NCBI RefSeq assembly: GCF_003597395.2
Contig: NC_133770.1
Location: 8,355,529 to 8,419,528, forward strand
Reading direction: 5' to 3'
DNA: 64,000 bases
DNA from: Chelonoidis abingdonii
Taxonomy: Eukaryota; Chordata; Testudines; Testudinidae
Shown here: positions 20,675-32,216 of the stretch, one piece after another
Layout: each line of letters opens with the position of its first letter
Numbering within the stretch: position 1 is the stretch's first letter
Translations under genes and position numbers: made by a program
Notes under the pieces: model-generated
The model's input: the letters and a program-made list of their open reading frames with translations, nothing else
The model's database searches: none
Told to the model about the DNA's origin: nothing

Positions 20675-22267
20675 AGAGCCAACCTAACTGGATTTAACCT
20701 CACCTAAATCCACATGTGAAGAGATCTTTTGCACATGGATCTTTCCTCTTCCACAAGAGAGAAACTAAGTAGAAGTAGGAGGAATATAATGAAGCTGAAA
20801 GAAGGAAAAATTCCCATTGGTAACTTCCATTAGGGTGGAAACATGGTGGAAGTAAAGCTGGGTGGGAAAGGGTTTTTCTGTCCATGAAAATTTTCAAGAT
20901 TTCAAAGCATTTTCCTGTCCTGAATGGGGACAGATAGTCAAAATCTAACATTTTCACAGACAAACAATCTGAAACAAGCTACAGTTCAAGTCAATCCAAA
21001 CATTTCCTATCGATCAATTCTAAATGTTTTATTTGGATTTCCACTGTTTACCCTAATTAGCTTGAATTTGTAAACAGAGTCATTTTGAACCTGAAAAAAA
21101 TGGATTGTTTTTTTTCCATTTTGAAAATGTCAAAATAAAACATTGTGAAACTTTCAAAAATTTTTACTTGTCAAAACTGTATTTTTTAAAAAAGAGAAAT
21201 GCTCTAGTTCAAAGTGTGTTTTGCAGGAGGTCTGACTAGATGTTTATATTGATCCCATCTGGCTTTGAAAGCTATGTCTATTAATTACTTATTCTATTCT
21301 CTTCCTGGATTGAAGAAAACTGATTATTGTTTGGGGTTAAAGATTGAAAAACAAGTGGTAGTCTTTCCACTTCCTCCTCACCCTACATGTACAGGGAGAA
21401 GGGAGCTGGGTTCACATTTTAGAAATCCACAAGCTAAATCTTGGGCCCTCCTGGAATAAAATGAGAAATAAGACCCGCTCCTCACCTGCTTTAAATCAGT
21501 GCAGCTGCATCAACCCCAAACCCAAAGTGCGGCAGGTTAATATCAGCTAAAAGTCTGGCCCTGTGATGCACGTAGCTTCTCAAAGCCTGAATGTTTTTCT
21601 GGGCTTTACAATAGCTGCATTAACTTATGCCCACATTTTCCTGCCCAAGAAGAGCACTTGGATACCCACACTGAGAGGTGTGGTTTAGAACCTTCCTAGT
21701 TTTCATGCTGAACTAGAAACAGATGTGCTAAAATGCTGTGAGAAAGGATCAGATACTGCAGTCATGAGTCCCCTAAGGGATGGGTGGATAGATGGCTCAA
21801 AGGCAATCTCGGTTACAAATAACCTTTGGGCTAGATCCCCAACTGGTGTAAATCAGCATAGCTCCACTGAAATCAATGGCTCCACCCCAACTGTATCTGG
21901 CCCCTCATCCAAATGCCATGGGACACTTTTGAAAACCTCAGCCAAAGAGTCTTGCTTTGATATCTGCTCAGATATCAGTGTGGATGCATCCAGCCTGGGC
22001 TTGGCCTGCCTTAGTAACCATTCAGGACCTCCTGTTTCATGTTAATTCTGAAGAATAAACAGTTTTATATGCTCAGATCCTGCTCGCTCTCCATTTACAT
22101 AGCAGTAAATAGAACCCATTTTCCTGAAGGCTCAGTGAGTTAATCTCAACACAGCTGTTTCTCCTATTACAGGCCACTCCCTCATCTGCCAAATCACTCT
22201 TCTTCTTAGTTATGATGTTACAGTAGCACATACAGGCCCAACCTACAAGACACTGTCCATATACATA
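20675..22267. other. unassigned; AT-rich block and one palindrome
   Basis: An AT-rich block spans about 20870-21200 with runs such as 'ttgaacctgaaaaaaatgg' and 'cattttgaaaatgtcaaaa'. A copy of the 16831-type palindrome lies at 21828-21905 ('gggctagatccccaactggt' to 'ccaactgtatctggcccc'). There are no genes. Confidence 0.45.
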
Positions 22268-22538
22268 AGGTCTGACTACACTGCGATCAGAGGTGTGGCT
22301 GCAGTCTGTGTAGACATCCCCAAGCTAGCTGTCACATAGCTTGAATAAAAACAGCAGTGAAGCCATTGCACTGTGGGCTGTCAAACTCTACCAGGGCCCT
22401 TGGTATGTACTCAAGATGCTAGCCATGCTGCTGGACCTTCCCTGCTGTTGCTATTCAAACTAGTTAGATCAAAGCTAGCTTGGGCATGTCTGTCTCCACG
22501 TGCTGCCGTCACACACCTCTGATTGTAACATAGACATT
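22268..22538. mobile_element. palindromic MITE ('ctacactgcgatcagagg' family)
   Basis: The left arm 'tgactacactgcgatcagag' with 'ccccaagctagct' is mirrored by the right arm 'agctagcttgggcatgtctg' and 'cacctctgattgtaacatag'. It ends where the antisense CR1 begins. A second copy, split by later insertions, occupies 50661-51805. Confidence 0.7.
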
Positions 22539-22539
22539 C

Positions 22540-23335
22540 ACATAGAATCATAGACTATCAGGGTTGGAAGGGACCTCAGGAAGTATCTAGTCCAACCCCC
22601 TGCTCAAAGCAGGACCAATCCCTGAAAAAATCATCCCAGCCAGGGCTTTGTCAAGCCTGAACTTAAAAACCTCTAAGGAAGGAGATTGCACCACCTCCCT
22701 AGGTAACCCATTCCAGTGCTTCACCACCCTCCGAGTGAAAAAGTTTTTTCCTCACATCCAACCTAAACCTCCCCCACTGCAACTTGAGACCATTACTCCT
22801 TGTTCTTCACTGTACCGACTGAACAGTCTAGATCCATCCTTTCGGAACCCCTTTCAGGGAGTTGAAGGCTGCTATCAATCCCCCCTTCCTCTTCTCTTCT
22901 GCAGACTAAACAATCCCAGTTCCCTCAGCCTCTCCTCATAAGTCATGTGCTCAGCACATCATTTTTGTTGCCCTCCGCTGGACTCTTTCCAATTTTTCCA
23001 CATCCTTCTTGTAGTGTGGGGTCAAAACTGGACACAGTACTCCCGATGAGGCCTCACCAATGCCGAATAGAGGGGAATGATCACGTCCCTCAATCTGCTG
23101 GCAATGCCCCTACTTATACGGCCCAAAATGCCATTAACATTCTGGGCAATAAGGGCAGACTGTTGACTTATATCCCGCTTCTCGTACACTGTAACCCCTA
23201 GGTCCTTTTCTGCAGAACTGCTGCCTAGCCACTTGGTCCCTAGTCTGTAGCAGTGCATGGGATTCTTCTGTCCTAAGTGCAGGACTCTGCACTTGTTCTT
23301 GTTGAACCTCGTCATGGCAAGAGACATCTTATAAT
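22540..23335 (-). mobile_element. CR1 LINE 3' fragment, antisense
   Basis: Reading leftwards from 23335, ORF2 encodes FNKNKCRVLHLGQKN, then GSSSAEKDLGV, then KRDISQQSALIAQNVNGILG and RLRDVIIPLYSALVRPH, all in one frame (23022-23330), followed by frameshifted C-terminal blocks and the 3' UTR ending at 22540. It begins just downstream of the RT catalytic palm, so it is 5' truncated. Confidence 0.9.
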
Positions 23336-23489
23336 CTAAGGACATCAGCAAGACAAAGGGTAGGAGAAAGGTATTATTATTACCCCTATTTCAAATGTAG
23401 AAACAAAACAAGGGAAAAATGTTCACAGATGTTTCTCTCCCTCTTTTCCAACCAGCCAAAAATATAACACTGAGCCTTTTTTATCAGTT

Positions 23490-23905
23490 GATCTCAAAGC
23501 ACTTCACCAAAGTGGATAAGCAACTATTGACGTGCTTGGCCCTCATCACTATGACATCTCAGCACCTCACTAATGGATTATGCCCTTGTAAAGAAGCATT
23601 ATACCCATTGTAAAGATGAGGAACTAAGGGACAAGGTTTGATTAAGTGACTTGCCCAAGATTACACAAAAAGGTCTGTGATTCAGCCTGGAATTGAATGC
23701 AGTTCTCCTGAGTCCCGTCTAGTATCCTACCAGCTAGGACACCCTCCTGCTCTAACACCATCATGATCCACATTTTACAGATGGGTAAACTGAGGCATGG
23801 AATAGGAAAGTGACTTGCCCAAGGGTTACACATGAAGCCAATGGTTGATCCAGAAAAAGAACTCAGGTCTCCTTACTCCACTGCCAGTGTCTTACTGAGA
23901 GAACC
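23490..23905 (-). repeat. two adjacent MIR-type relics, antisense
   Basis: The first (23490-23745) shows 'gatctcaaagcacttcacca', 'aagatgaggaactaaggga', 'agtgacttgcccaagatta' and 'gcagttctcctgagtccc'. The second (23755-23905) repeats the series with 'cattttacagatgggtaaac', 'gaaagtgacttgcccaag' and 'actcaggtctccttactcc'. Both read as reverse complements of MIR. Confidence 0.75.
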
Positions 23906-24721
23906 ACCCTGCCTCACTTCTCTCAGGTTAATCCCCAAATTCAACATTGTTTTAAAAAGAGAAGGTGGGTAAAGTAATATTTCCTATTAGATCGACTTGT
24001 GTTGGTGAAAGAGACAAGCTTACACAGAGCTATTCTTCAGGTCTGTTTTAAAATTAAGCCTGTACTGGGTTTTGTTTTTCTGTGTATTTAATCACATGGC
24101 AGTTACAAGCTAAGAAGGAGTTCATGTTAAGAGGCCATAAAAATGAAAAATTAGTGTTGTCTTCATAGACCCAACACAAATAGCAAAAAAAAAAAATATG
24201 ATTTAACTGACTGCGTTCCAGCAGAGGACAATCTGGCTTCTTTTTAATGCATAAGTTATGGATTGATTTGTATCTGAATTTTGCACAGAAGTTATGCAAC
24301 TCCCCAGACGGTACTTAAGGCAGGAAGTATGAGGTGATGACAAATGCTGGAAATGACATAGGAGGAAAAAATGGACTTCAGTGTGTGAGCCATCAGGTTG
24401 TCCTGAGACCAATCCATTTCGGAAAGAAATGATGCAGACAAAGAATGACCATCTTACAGTATGGTTTTGCTCCCCACGGAAGCATGTCTCACGTACTACA
24501 AAAAAATAAAAAGTGTAGGGGCCAATAAAAATTATTCCTGATGTCAGCTCAAAAAACGGGAGATACCGAATTAATTGTGGCCAGATGTTGTGTAGTCCAA
24601 TTTTTTTTTTCTTTTGTCGAAGGTAGCAATGACTGTTGCAGTCTCGCCTTAGCCAGGGCAGGATGGAAAGACTTGTGTCTTTGCAAATAGCCTTTGAAAG
24701 AGTTGGAAATACACTTGAATT
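23906..24721. other. unassigned region
   Basis: I see no gene and no repeat family with confidence. There are poly-A/T runs at 24186-24197 and 24600-24612. Confidence 0.4.
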
Positions 24722-25130
24722 ACAGATGCAGGACTGAAAGAGACCACTTGAGTCATCGAGTCCAGTCCCATGACATCACAAGCAACCTTGTCATATAATT
24801 CCATTCATAAACTTATCAAGTGCCATCTTAAAACTAGTCAGGTTGTTTTCCCCCACTACTCCTATTTGGGAGGCAGCTCAAGAACCTCACTCCTCTGATG
24901 GTTAAAACTTTTTTCTAATTTCCCGCCTAAATATATTCACGACCAGTTTATTCTCCCCTGTACTTGTGCCAACATTGTCCTTTAGTTTAAATAGTTCTTC
25001 TCCCTCTTCGGTGTCTACCCCTATCAATGTATTAATGAATTGTGTTTTAAAATCACAATTCCTCTAAGAACCTCAATATGTTTTCCATTAACTAAATATG
25101 AATTAATTAAACTTTCCATCCATCCTGAGC
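24722..25130 (-). mobile_element. CR1-like LINE 3' region, antisense
   Basis: The plus strand has 'aggactgaaagagaccactt', 'gtcatcgagtccagtcccat' and later 'taaacttatcaagtgccatc' and 'cagtttattctcccctgtac'. This is a diverged antisense CR1-family 3' end and UTR-proximal coding tail. Confidence 0.65.
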
Positions 25131-25495
25131 AGAGCACTGGTTGATCATTTTTGACCAAAATTTTCTTTTCATCAAAAAAATGTTGTTTCCTAAAAATAAA
25201 CATTTTTCTTGGAAGTGGTTTGTTTTCAGCTACATTGTTTGATCTTTCAGCAGAAGGAAAATATGAAACAAAACAAAAATATTCATTTCATTTAATTCCA
25301 ATGGATGCTTAGTTTTCAAAAAGCAGAACATCATGAAAACGTTGATTCAAAATGAGACCCAAAAAATTAGTTTTCTTTGGGATTTTGTTGGTGAAAAAAA
25401 AATCAAAGTCTTCTGTGAAAAAAATTCAAACAAAATCATTTTGTTTCAATCTTGTCACAGAAATAAAAATGGATTTTTTTTCCCCATCAGCTCCT
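25131..25495. repeat. AT-rich interspersed element
   Basis: The segment runs from 'gagcagagcactggttgatc' to 'cccatcagctcctc', with an AT-rich interior of alternating A and T runs that can fold back. The ends (AGAGC.GG / CAGCTC) match the family at 37871 and 43085, although they are less clean. Confidence 0.45.
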
Positions 25496-25687
25496 CTTGA
25501 GACACAAAGAAGTTTATTGGACATATTTTACAGAAGCATGTGTAATCAACCTGACCTGGGTGGACAACAGGATTTGAATCTTCTAAAATGCAAAAATTAC
25601 TGTCAATTGAGCTAAAAATCAAAGGGTAATATTGATATGAGTACTTAAGTGACTTAGGAGCCTAAGTCCCATTTTCATAAGTGATTT

Positions 25688-25939
25688 GGCCACATCTACA
25701 CAGCCCACAGCAGTGAGGTTCTGAGCCTGGGTTAACAGACTTGGACTCATGGGGCTCAAGCTATCGTGCAAAAAATAGCAGTGTAGATGTTGCAGCTTGG
25801 GCTCTGACACTCAGGGAGGGGGATGGGCCACAACTTTAAAGGACTGTCTATGCAGCTCTTTTGAGGGCCATAGCACAAGCCCAGGTCTGCCAACCCAGGC
25901 TCAGAGAATCACTGACACAGGCTGTGTAGACATATTCCA
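25688..25939. mobile_element. palindromic MITE (CATCTACACAG ends)
   Basis: The left arm 'ggccacatctacacagccca', followed by 'cctgggttaacagacttgg', is mirrored by 'ctgccaacccaggctcagag' and 'ggctgtgtagacatattcc'. The element is about 250 bp, non-coding and foldable over almost its whole length. No clear TSD. Confidence 0.7.
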
Positions 25940-26356
25940 AGGCACTTAGGCGCGTGTGCCCCAGTTAATGAAACTTATGTTCCTCAGGCTCAGATCCCCA
26001 AAGGTATTTAGGCACCTAATGCTCATTGATTCCAGCTGATACCGGTGAGAGAGAGGCACCTAAATATCTTTGAGGGATCCGGGCCTAATTGCCTAAGCCT
26101 TCCTTGAAAATGAGCGATACTCTCCTAAGTTACTTAAGTGCTTTTGAAAATTTTACCCCCGGTCCCACCGCTTCGTGTAGGAGTCAACTCATAAACCTCT
26201 TAAATGGCCCAGCCACTGCAGAGCAACAAAGACCCCCTCTCCCCCAGCACGGAGTTACACAGGAAATTTCTCCCAATCCCAGTTCACACAAACACTATCC
26301 CTCCGCAGTTAAATCTTCTTTAAGATCCACTTCCTACACCATCCCCATAAGAGGTG
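25940..26356. other. unassigned; short palindromic relics
   Basis: The stretch 25965-26160 contains 'gatccccaaaggtatttagg' and 'taaatatctttgagggatcc', an inverted pair from another short palindromic family. The rest is unassigned. Confidence 0.45.
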
Positions 26357-26364
26357 TCAAGAGC

Positions 26365-26637
26365 CAGGGCCGGCTCTAGCCATTTCACTGCCCCAAGCAC
26401 GGTGGCACGCCGCGGGGGGCGCTCTGCAGCTCGCTGGTCCCGCGGCTCCGGTAGACCTCCTGCAGGCTTGCCTGCGGATGCTCCACTGGAGACGTGGGAC
26501 CAGCGGACCCTCCACAGGGACGCCTGCGGGAGGTCCACCAGAGCCGCCTGCCGCCCTCCCGGCAACCGGCAGAGCGCCCCCCGCGGCATGCCGCCCCAAG
26601 CATGCACTTGCCGTGCTGGGGCCTGGAGCCAGCCCTG
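26365..26637. mobile_element. hAT non-autonomous element with perfect 8-bp TSD
   Basis: The ends are CAGGGCCGGCTCTAG at 26365 and CTGGAGCCAGCCCTG finishing at 26637. TCAAGAGC is present exactly at 26357-26364 and 26638-26645. The 273-bp GC-rich interior shares 'gcggatgctccactggag' and 'gggaggtccacc' texture with the element at 19442, so the two probably form one family. Overlapping frames of 92-132 aa on both strands are by-products of GC content. Confidence 0.92.
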
Positions 26638-26784
26638 TCAAGAGCTCTACCAGCTCCCCTCACCTGAATTCCTGGTAAGTCCCTTCTCTATACTACTCTG
26701 TATGATCTATGGAGCAGAAACCATCTGCATTTGTGATATTGTACAGGGCTGAGCATACTGTCAGTGCTTAACAACTTGTAATAA

Positions 26785-26910
26785 TCTCTTGATGGAGAAA
26801 CTGAGTCACAGAGAAGTTAGGAGAACAGAGGCCATGCAGGAAGTCTGTGGAAGAGCTAGAAACAAAAAACAGAAGCCCTAAGTCCAAATGCCCTGCTCTC
26901 ACCATTGACA
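26785..26910 (-). repeat. MIR-type relic, antisense
   Basis: The plus strand reads 'gatggagaaactgagtcaca', 'gaagttaggagaacagagg' and 'cctaagtccaaatgccct', the reverse complement of the MIR 3' half in decayed form. Confidence 0.6.
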
Positions 26911-28094
26911 AAAGTCCTCTTCTCCACGGCAGAGAGAGATTGTTTTTGTGCTTCCAGGCTTCATTATAGGCAGTATGTCCTTATAGTCAAGTGACCACCT
27001 CACAGTATTGTTCACCACAGTCCTTCCACTTCACTGAGGTAGAAGAACAAGTAAGTCCATGGTTAACAGCTAGAAAAAATTTATTTCCTTAATAGTATCC
27101 CCTATATGATGGCCTTGACTCTGAATCCATTTATGCTGGACCGTCACACTGAAATGAGATGATGGCCCTGTTTAGGCCTCTCCACTCAGTTCTCCTGCTG
27201 GTTTTTTGTTGTTATTTTGGGATTTTTGTTTGCTTGATATTTTGTTTTTAACCCAGTTTCTATGCTGTTTACCTTCCGAAATCAAAACGTCTTCTGGGAA
27301 ATTTCACCAGTGCTGCCCTGTAGTGACAGACTTTTCAAATAATCACCAGTAACTGGAGCTGGAGGACAAGTGCCAAAAGCTTTTCACAGAAAAGTTTTGA
27401 ATTTTTTTCACTGAATCTTGAATTTTCAAACAATCTCAAGCAGTCTGCAAGCTGGTCAAAACCAGACAAAATAAACTGCGTTTGCCAAAGTTTTGAAATC
27501 TTTTGACTGTCACTACCTGTAACAACATATCCCAAAATAGCAGCCTGTCACAGTTACACATATGGCATGGTCTCTTCAGTGCAACTGTAATATAAATAAA
27601 TTATTCTTATTAACAGTATAGACAGAAGAAACATAAAGACAGATAGAGGATACCAGAAGTAAGAGGCATCCAACCGGCAATCTGAAAACACATAACCAAC
27701 AAGAGGTTGATCCAGCCAAGAAGAAAGTTACCACGCAGCTGAGCTTAGACTCTTTTTAGTTTGATGAGGAGCTCCTATATTAAAAACCATTAGTATTTCT
27801 GTGACTGCTATCCTACCTAGTCATCCGCATGTGAATTCAAACTCCATTCAGCAAAGAACTTAAGCACATATTTAATTTTAAGCACGTGAGTACATCCTTT
27901 CCTGGATCAGAACCCAAATCAGTTATTTTTGCCAAAAAAGTTAATTCTCCCTAATAGTTTCCCTTTAGAGATAAAAATCCAGTTTAAATTTTGGATGGGG
28001 GTCTCAGGAAGGTTGGGGAAGAACATGAGAAGACCTTAAAAACTGGGGAGGGAGCTTATATATATATATATAACATATTGTTTATATTCCATAT
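26911..28094. other. unassigned; (TA)n at the right
   Basis: No gene or family is recognised between 26911 and 28050. A TA dinucleotide run occupies 28056-28072. Confidence 0.45.
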
Positions 28095-28680
28095 TGTGAT
28101 ACAGCATGGCCAGAGGGCAGCAGGAGAGGATTAGAAGGGAGCCTTATTCCCTATAAGAGGAAGAAAGTTTGCTATAGATTAATTAGAGCACCTGAAGCCA
28201 GTCACATGATTAAAACCCCTGCTTCAATCAAACTGTGCGTGAGTTGGAGCAGAGAACAGTTTGAAGGAGTTGGAGCAGAGAGGAATTGGTGTTGGAGTAG
28301 AGAACAGTTTGAAGGGAAGCAGAAGACAGTTTGGAGGAGTGCTGCGGTGAGCTAAGAAGTCCAAGACCCTAGGTAAAGGGGCACCTGGCTTGTACAGAGG
28401 GAGGGCTAGAAGCCCCCCACAAGCTGAAGGGCAGGAGAGGGAAGTAGCCTGGGGGAAGGAAGTGTCAGTTCAAGTGGTTTACCACTATCCTCAGGGCCCC
28501 TGGGCTGGGACCTGGAGTAGAGGGTGGGCCCAGGTCCCTCCCTCTTTGTTCCCCTCCTCTAGGACACTAGTGAGACTGTTAACATTCCACTGCAGGGGCA
28601 AGAAATGGTGCCCTGAACCCCCCTGCCCAAAGAAGAGAAAGCGTGTGACCCATCAAAATAGTGCTGGCAATTTGCCGCAA
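28095..28680 (+). mobile_element. LTR-like interspersed repeat (putative solo LTR)
   Basis: The block runs from TGTGATACAGC to TTGCCGCA(A), that is, TG...CA termini. It is flanked by CATAT (28090-28094) and TATAT (28681-28685), four of five matching. It contains an internal degenerate tandem array around 28220-28335 built on 'gttggagcagagaacagttt'. I recognise the sequence as a common turtle repeat but I am not certain of its class. There is no coding capacity. Orientation is assumed from the order of its parts. Confidence 0.5.
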
Positions 28681-30254
28681 TATATATAATATTTTAACCC
28701 AAGAGTCACTCCAAATTAAGTCCTCAATACTGGAAAGGCTTATACCCCTGCTTCTTAACTCAATGCACTGTAAGAAGTCCCACTGACGTCACCAAGTCAT
28801 TGAAGTCAGTGGGACTACAAAAAATGTGTCATGGCCTCTGGCCTTCCAGGATCAGGGCCCAGGTTAGTAGAGATGTATGACAGACCAGCACTTCAAGCAG
28901 AATCTCAAGTAAAAACAGGTGTATTTCAAGGGCCTTTCCAGCTCCACTCACAGCTTTGATACTTTACACCATGCACAGTCAGTCATTAAAGGAAAGAGAT
29001 AAGAACGGCAGGTGAGATAACAGCTGGCAAATGGCAGGTGAGATATTAAGATAATAAAGTTATGAGAGCTTGGAGACCTGACTAAGTTAGCACCCAATTG
29101 TTCTGATTCATCATCTTCTCCATCTCTCCTTAACCCTCCTTCCTATTATAACCAGGACAATAAAACTTCTGAAGTAATACAGTAACCTCAATAAAACACA
29201 GGTGAAAAATCACTCCCGTCAGAAGGAATAGAGACTCCTCCAGAGATGTTATTCAAGAATAAACACATCCCAAAGGCCTAGCATGGCTTTGTAACCAAGT
29301 TGCCCTTAAAGCTGTAGAGGGCAGAATAGTCTTAGGGCTAAATCAAACCAAACGCTTGGACCAAAACTGTGCGGCTCTATTTAACTGACTAGTCCCACTG
29401 AGATCAATAGGGTAGGTTGTCTGCGTGCCTTTCCTAGGCCCCAGGTTAGCAGACATATGCTTCATGTTCACCATGTAACTAATCCCAGCCCACTTGGCAA
29501 GGCTCTTCAAAGTCCAAGTTACAAATTCCCCAGTTTGGTGTGGGATGCAGAGGCAGCTAACACAGGGAAACCACACAAGTCACTTCAACAACACTTATCA
29601 TTGTACGGAGTTTACTTGTCGCTGTGTGGGTCCCAGGATATTACAATTATCACTGTAATGTCCAGACCTCTTCCCTCCCGGGGGGCCAAGCAGAAGTGCT
29701 GGACGTGCATTTCAAACAATGCTCGTCCGATGGGACACTATTCATTAATCACTCCCCCTCCCCCTCCTGTTTATTGTTGAAAGTTACTCCTCAGAAATAA
29801 GGACTAACCAGCCAGAGATGATAGAAACACTCACTGACACCAGAGGAAGGAGCCCCAAACCCCCCTGTGGCAGCAGGATCCAGTTGGGGTGTCCTATCCT
29901 CCAGCCATGTGTCCGTGGGGAAAAACTAGACAGAGACTCCAGCCTGCAAGAGCAGCCAAAGCAGAGATGTCTGGACATTCAGAGAACTTTCTACTGTCCT
30001 GACTGAGCTTTCTGTGCCTTGTGCAGATGGGATCTTTGTTCCAAAACTTCTCCCTCCCAGTCTCTTCACCTCAGCTTCGCTCCGCACCTGTCCCTCTTAC
30101 TTCTCTTCTCCTCAGCCCTGTTCTACGGATTCCCTCCTAACTCACTCCCCCCTCCAAAACCAAGAGAAATCATGGAACTAATAGGACATTTGCTACCATC
30201 ACATTGTTTGCCCCGCCCTTTATGTGTTCTTCCCTTCCCCCACCCTATGTCTGT
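28681..30254. other. unassigned region
   Basis: A quasi-palindromic fragment lies at 28765-28862 ('gaagtcccactgacgtca' ... 'tgaagtcagtgggactac' ... 'ggatcagggccc'). Otherwise I see no gene and no classifiable repeat; open frames up to 107 aa overlap on both strands. Confidence 0.4.
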
Positions 30255-30400
30255 CTTGCCTATTTAGATTGTAAACTCTTTCAGGCAGGGACTGTCTCCT
30301 ATGATGGGTTTGTACAGCACCTAGCACAATGGGGTACCAGTCTTGGCACTGCTATAATAAATATGATTCATAGTAATAATTTTAATAATTCATCATAATG
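30255..30400 (+). repeat. L2/MIR-type 3' tail
   Basis: It shows 'tagattgtaaactctttcag', 'gcagggactgtctcct', 'gtacagcacctagcacaatg' and a terminal 'ataataaatatgattcatag', the conserved 3' tail shared by L2 LINEs and MIR SINEs. Confidence 0.75.
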
Positions 30401-30692
30401 TTAAGGTTGCTGCAAAGCTGAATTTTTTGTTGTCCCTCATTTTGGGTTTTTATCATACCTTGGGATCCTGCGTTGGCAGGTCGAGAGGTGTTACTGAACA
30501 TGAAGGAATCATTTGTGAAATTCCCAGCCTGATTTCCAAAGCCAAGGGTCCTTAACGCCTGGGTAAGCTATAGATAACATTGTGACACCTACCTAATCAA
30601 ACTTCAGGCTCACCTATCAATTGACAAGTCACCGTTCCATGTGCTACACATAAGGTAAGAACTAGACAAATAAAACAAATGGCAGAATAATT

Positions 30693-30862
30693 GGGCCAGG
30701 TTCTTAGCTGGAATAAATCAGTGGCAAACCATTGACTCCAACAGAGCTACATTGATTTACAGTAGTTGAGAATCTTCCCCCAGAGTGTTTTAGGACCAAA
30801 TCCAAAGCACATTGTATTCAACAGAAAGTCTCCCGTTGATTTTGATGAGCTTTGGATTAAAC
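30693..30862. repeat. two short palindromic repeats in tandem
   Basis: The first (30693-30783) pairs 'ggccaggttcttagctgg' and 'ttgatttacagtagttgaga'. The second (30796-30862) pairs 'ccaaatccaaagcaca' with 'gagctttggattaaaccc'. Both belong to the class at 16831 and 8935. Confidence 0.65.
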
Positions 30863-30967
30863 CCTTAAAATGCTTAGTGTGAATCTGTACTACTGCCTAC
30901 TACTGTAGGGACTCAGAACTTGGAGGGAAGGATTATCCAGGGGATAGGCCTCTAGCTTGGAAGGTAG

Positions 30968-31290
30968 GTAAGGTTGCCAGGCCAGCAGTTTTCAACTGGA
31001 ATGCCCGGTCAAAAAGGGAACCTGGTGACTCTGGTCAGCAGGACTGACTGGGCTGGAGCTGCATGGAGCCAGGGCAGGCAGGGAGCCTGCCTTAGCCCCG
31101 TTGTGCTGCTGCCTGGGAGCTGCCTGAGGTAATCATCGCCCGGCTGGAGCCCATGCCCTGATCCCCATCCCAGCCCCACATCCCCTCCCGCACCCCAACC
31201 CCCTGCCCCAGCCCAGACCCTCCTCCCTCACCCTAACTCCCTCCCAAAGCCTGCACCCCTGCCCCAGTCCTGAGCTCCCTCCCGCCCTTC
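30968..31290. mobile_element. left part of AAGGTTGCCAGG-type MITE with C-rich array
   Basis: It begins 'taaggttgccaggccagcag', then 'tcaactggaatgcccggtca', the mirror of the right arm of the 9853-10285 element. After 'agggagcctgccttagcccc' it passes into an irregular C-rich minisatellite (31140-31280) and has no recognisable right terminus. Confidence 0.65.
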
Positions 31291-31439
31291 CTTGGGGTAG
31301 AGGGAGCCCCAGGCCGCTACCTCTGTGTCTTTAGGGAAGAGGATGGGATCCTGAGTCATGGTGTGCCTCAGGCACCAGATTGCCTTACTCCAGCCCTGGG
31401 GTTTTGTGTGTAGCACAGAGACAATCATAAAGTCTGAGG

Positions 31440-31770
31440 TGGCAGTGTGATCTAGTGGCTCGTGCACTGCACTGGTGCACAGAAGCTATTGGATATAGAT
31501 TCCTGGTTCTGCCACTGACCTAGTGGAAATCAACAAAGAATCCTGTGGCACCTTAAAGACTAACAGATGTATTGGAGCATAAGCTTTAGTGGACTTCGTC
31601 AGACTAACATGGCTACCCCTCTGATACTTGACCTAGTAGGTGATGTTGAGCAGGTTCTTTCCCTCCCTGTGCCTCACTTGTCCCCTCTGTGAAATAATGA
31701 TGATACTTATCAGCTTTGTAAAGTCCGTTGAGATCTCCTGCTTTAAAACCACTACATAAGAGCGAGGTGG
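31440..31770 (+). repeat. MIR SINE split by a PLE insertion
   Basis: The left part (31440-31524) has a tRNA-like A box 'tgatctagtggctcgtg' and 'tggttctgccactgacctag'. The right part (31629-31770) resumes with 'gatgttgagcaggttctttc', 'tgcctcacttgtcccctctg' and 'gttgagatctcctgctttaa'. The join falls exactly at the 9-bp repeat that flanks the PLE piece. Confidence 0.8.
31525..31628 (-). mobile_element. Penelope-like element 3' end with perfect 9-bp TSD
   Basis: The insertion lies between two copies of TGACCTAGT (31516-31524 and 31629-31637). On the minus strand it reads from 'aagtatcagaggggtagcc' through CTGACGA (a hammerhead-core-like heptamer) and 'taaagcttatgctcc' to 'ggtgccacaggattctttg'. 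The same end, with a longer stem, is found in the PLE fragment at 56158-56664. Stem II of the hammerhead-like fold is shortened here and GAAA has become TAAA, so self-cleavage is not expected. Confidence 0.8.
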
Positions 31771-32216
31771 TATTTTGAGGCAGCTGTGCTGCAGTGTGAA
31801 AGCTGCCTCTCTCTCTGCATAGATAGCTAGATCACTGAGGATAAAAGCTGCAATATAAATGACTCATAATACAAAGCTCATTTAGCAACATGCTTCCTTC
31901 AGCCACCTTTAGCATTTCACACGTTTCCTTTATTACAAAAACAACACGCTGCCATAAGCCATGGCCCTGGTCTACCTCAAAGCACCCCTGCAGAATGCTG
32001 TCATGTTATTTTGCAAGCTGGAGTTCCCTTCCTTGTTTCCTTCTATAGCTGGCCTGCCTCAGACCCTGCCCGTCTGCTTCGAATGAGAAGTAAATGAAGG
32101 TGCAATGTCAATAGTTGTGAACTCAGTGTAGCATTGAGTGTGCTGGTTTATAACAGGTGATAGGATTCTTACAAGGTTGGCACATTGATTTCTCTGCCAG
32201 CTTTTTGTCAGACAGG

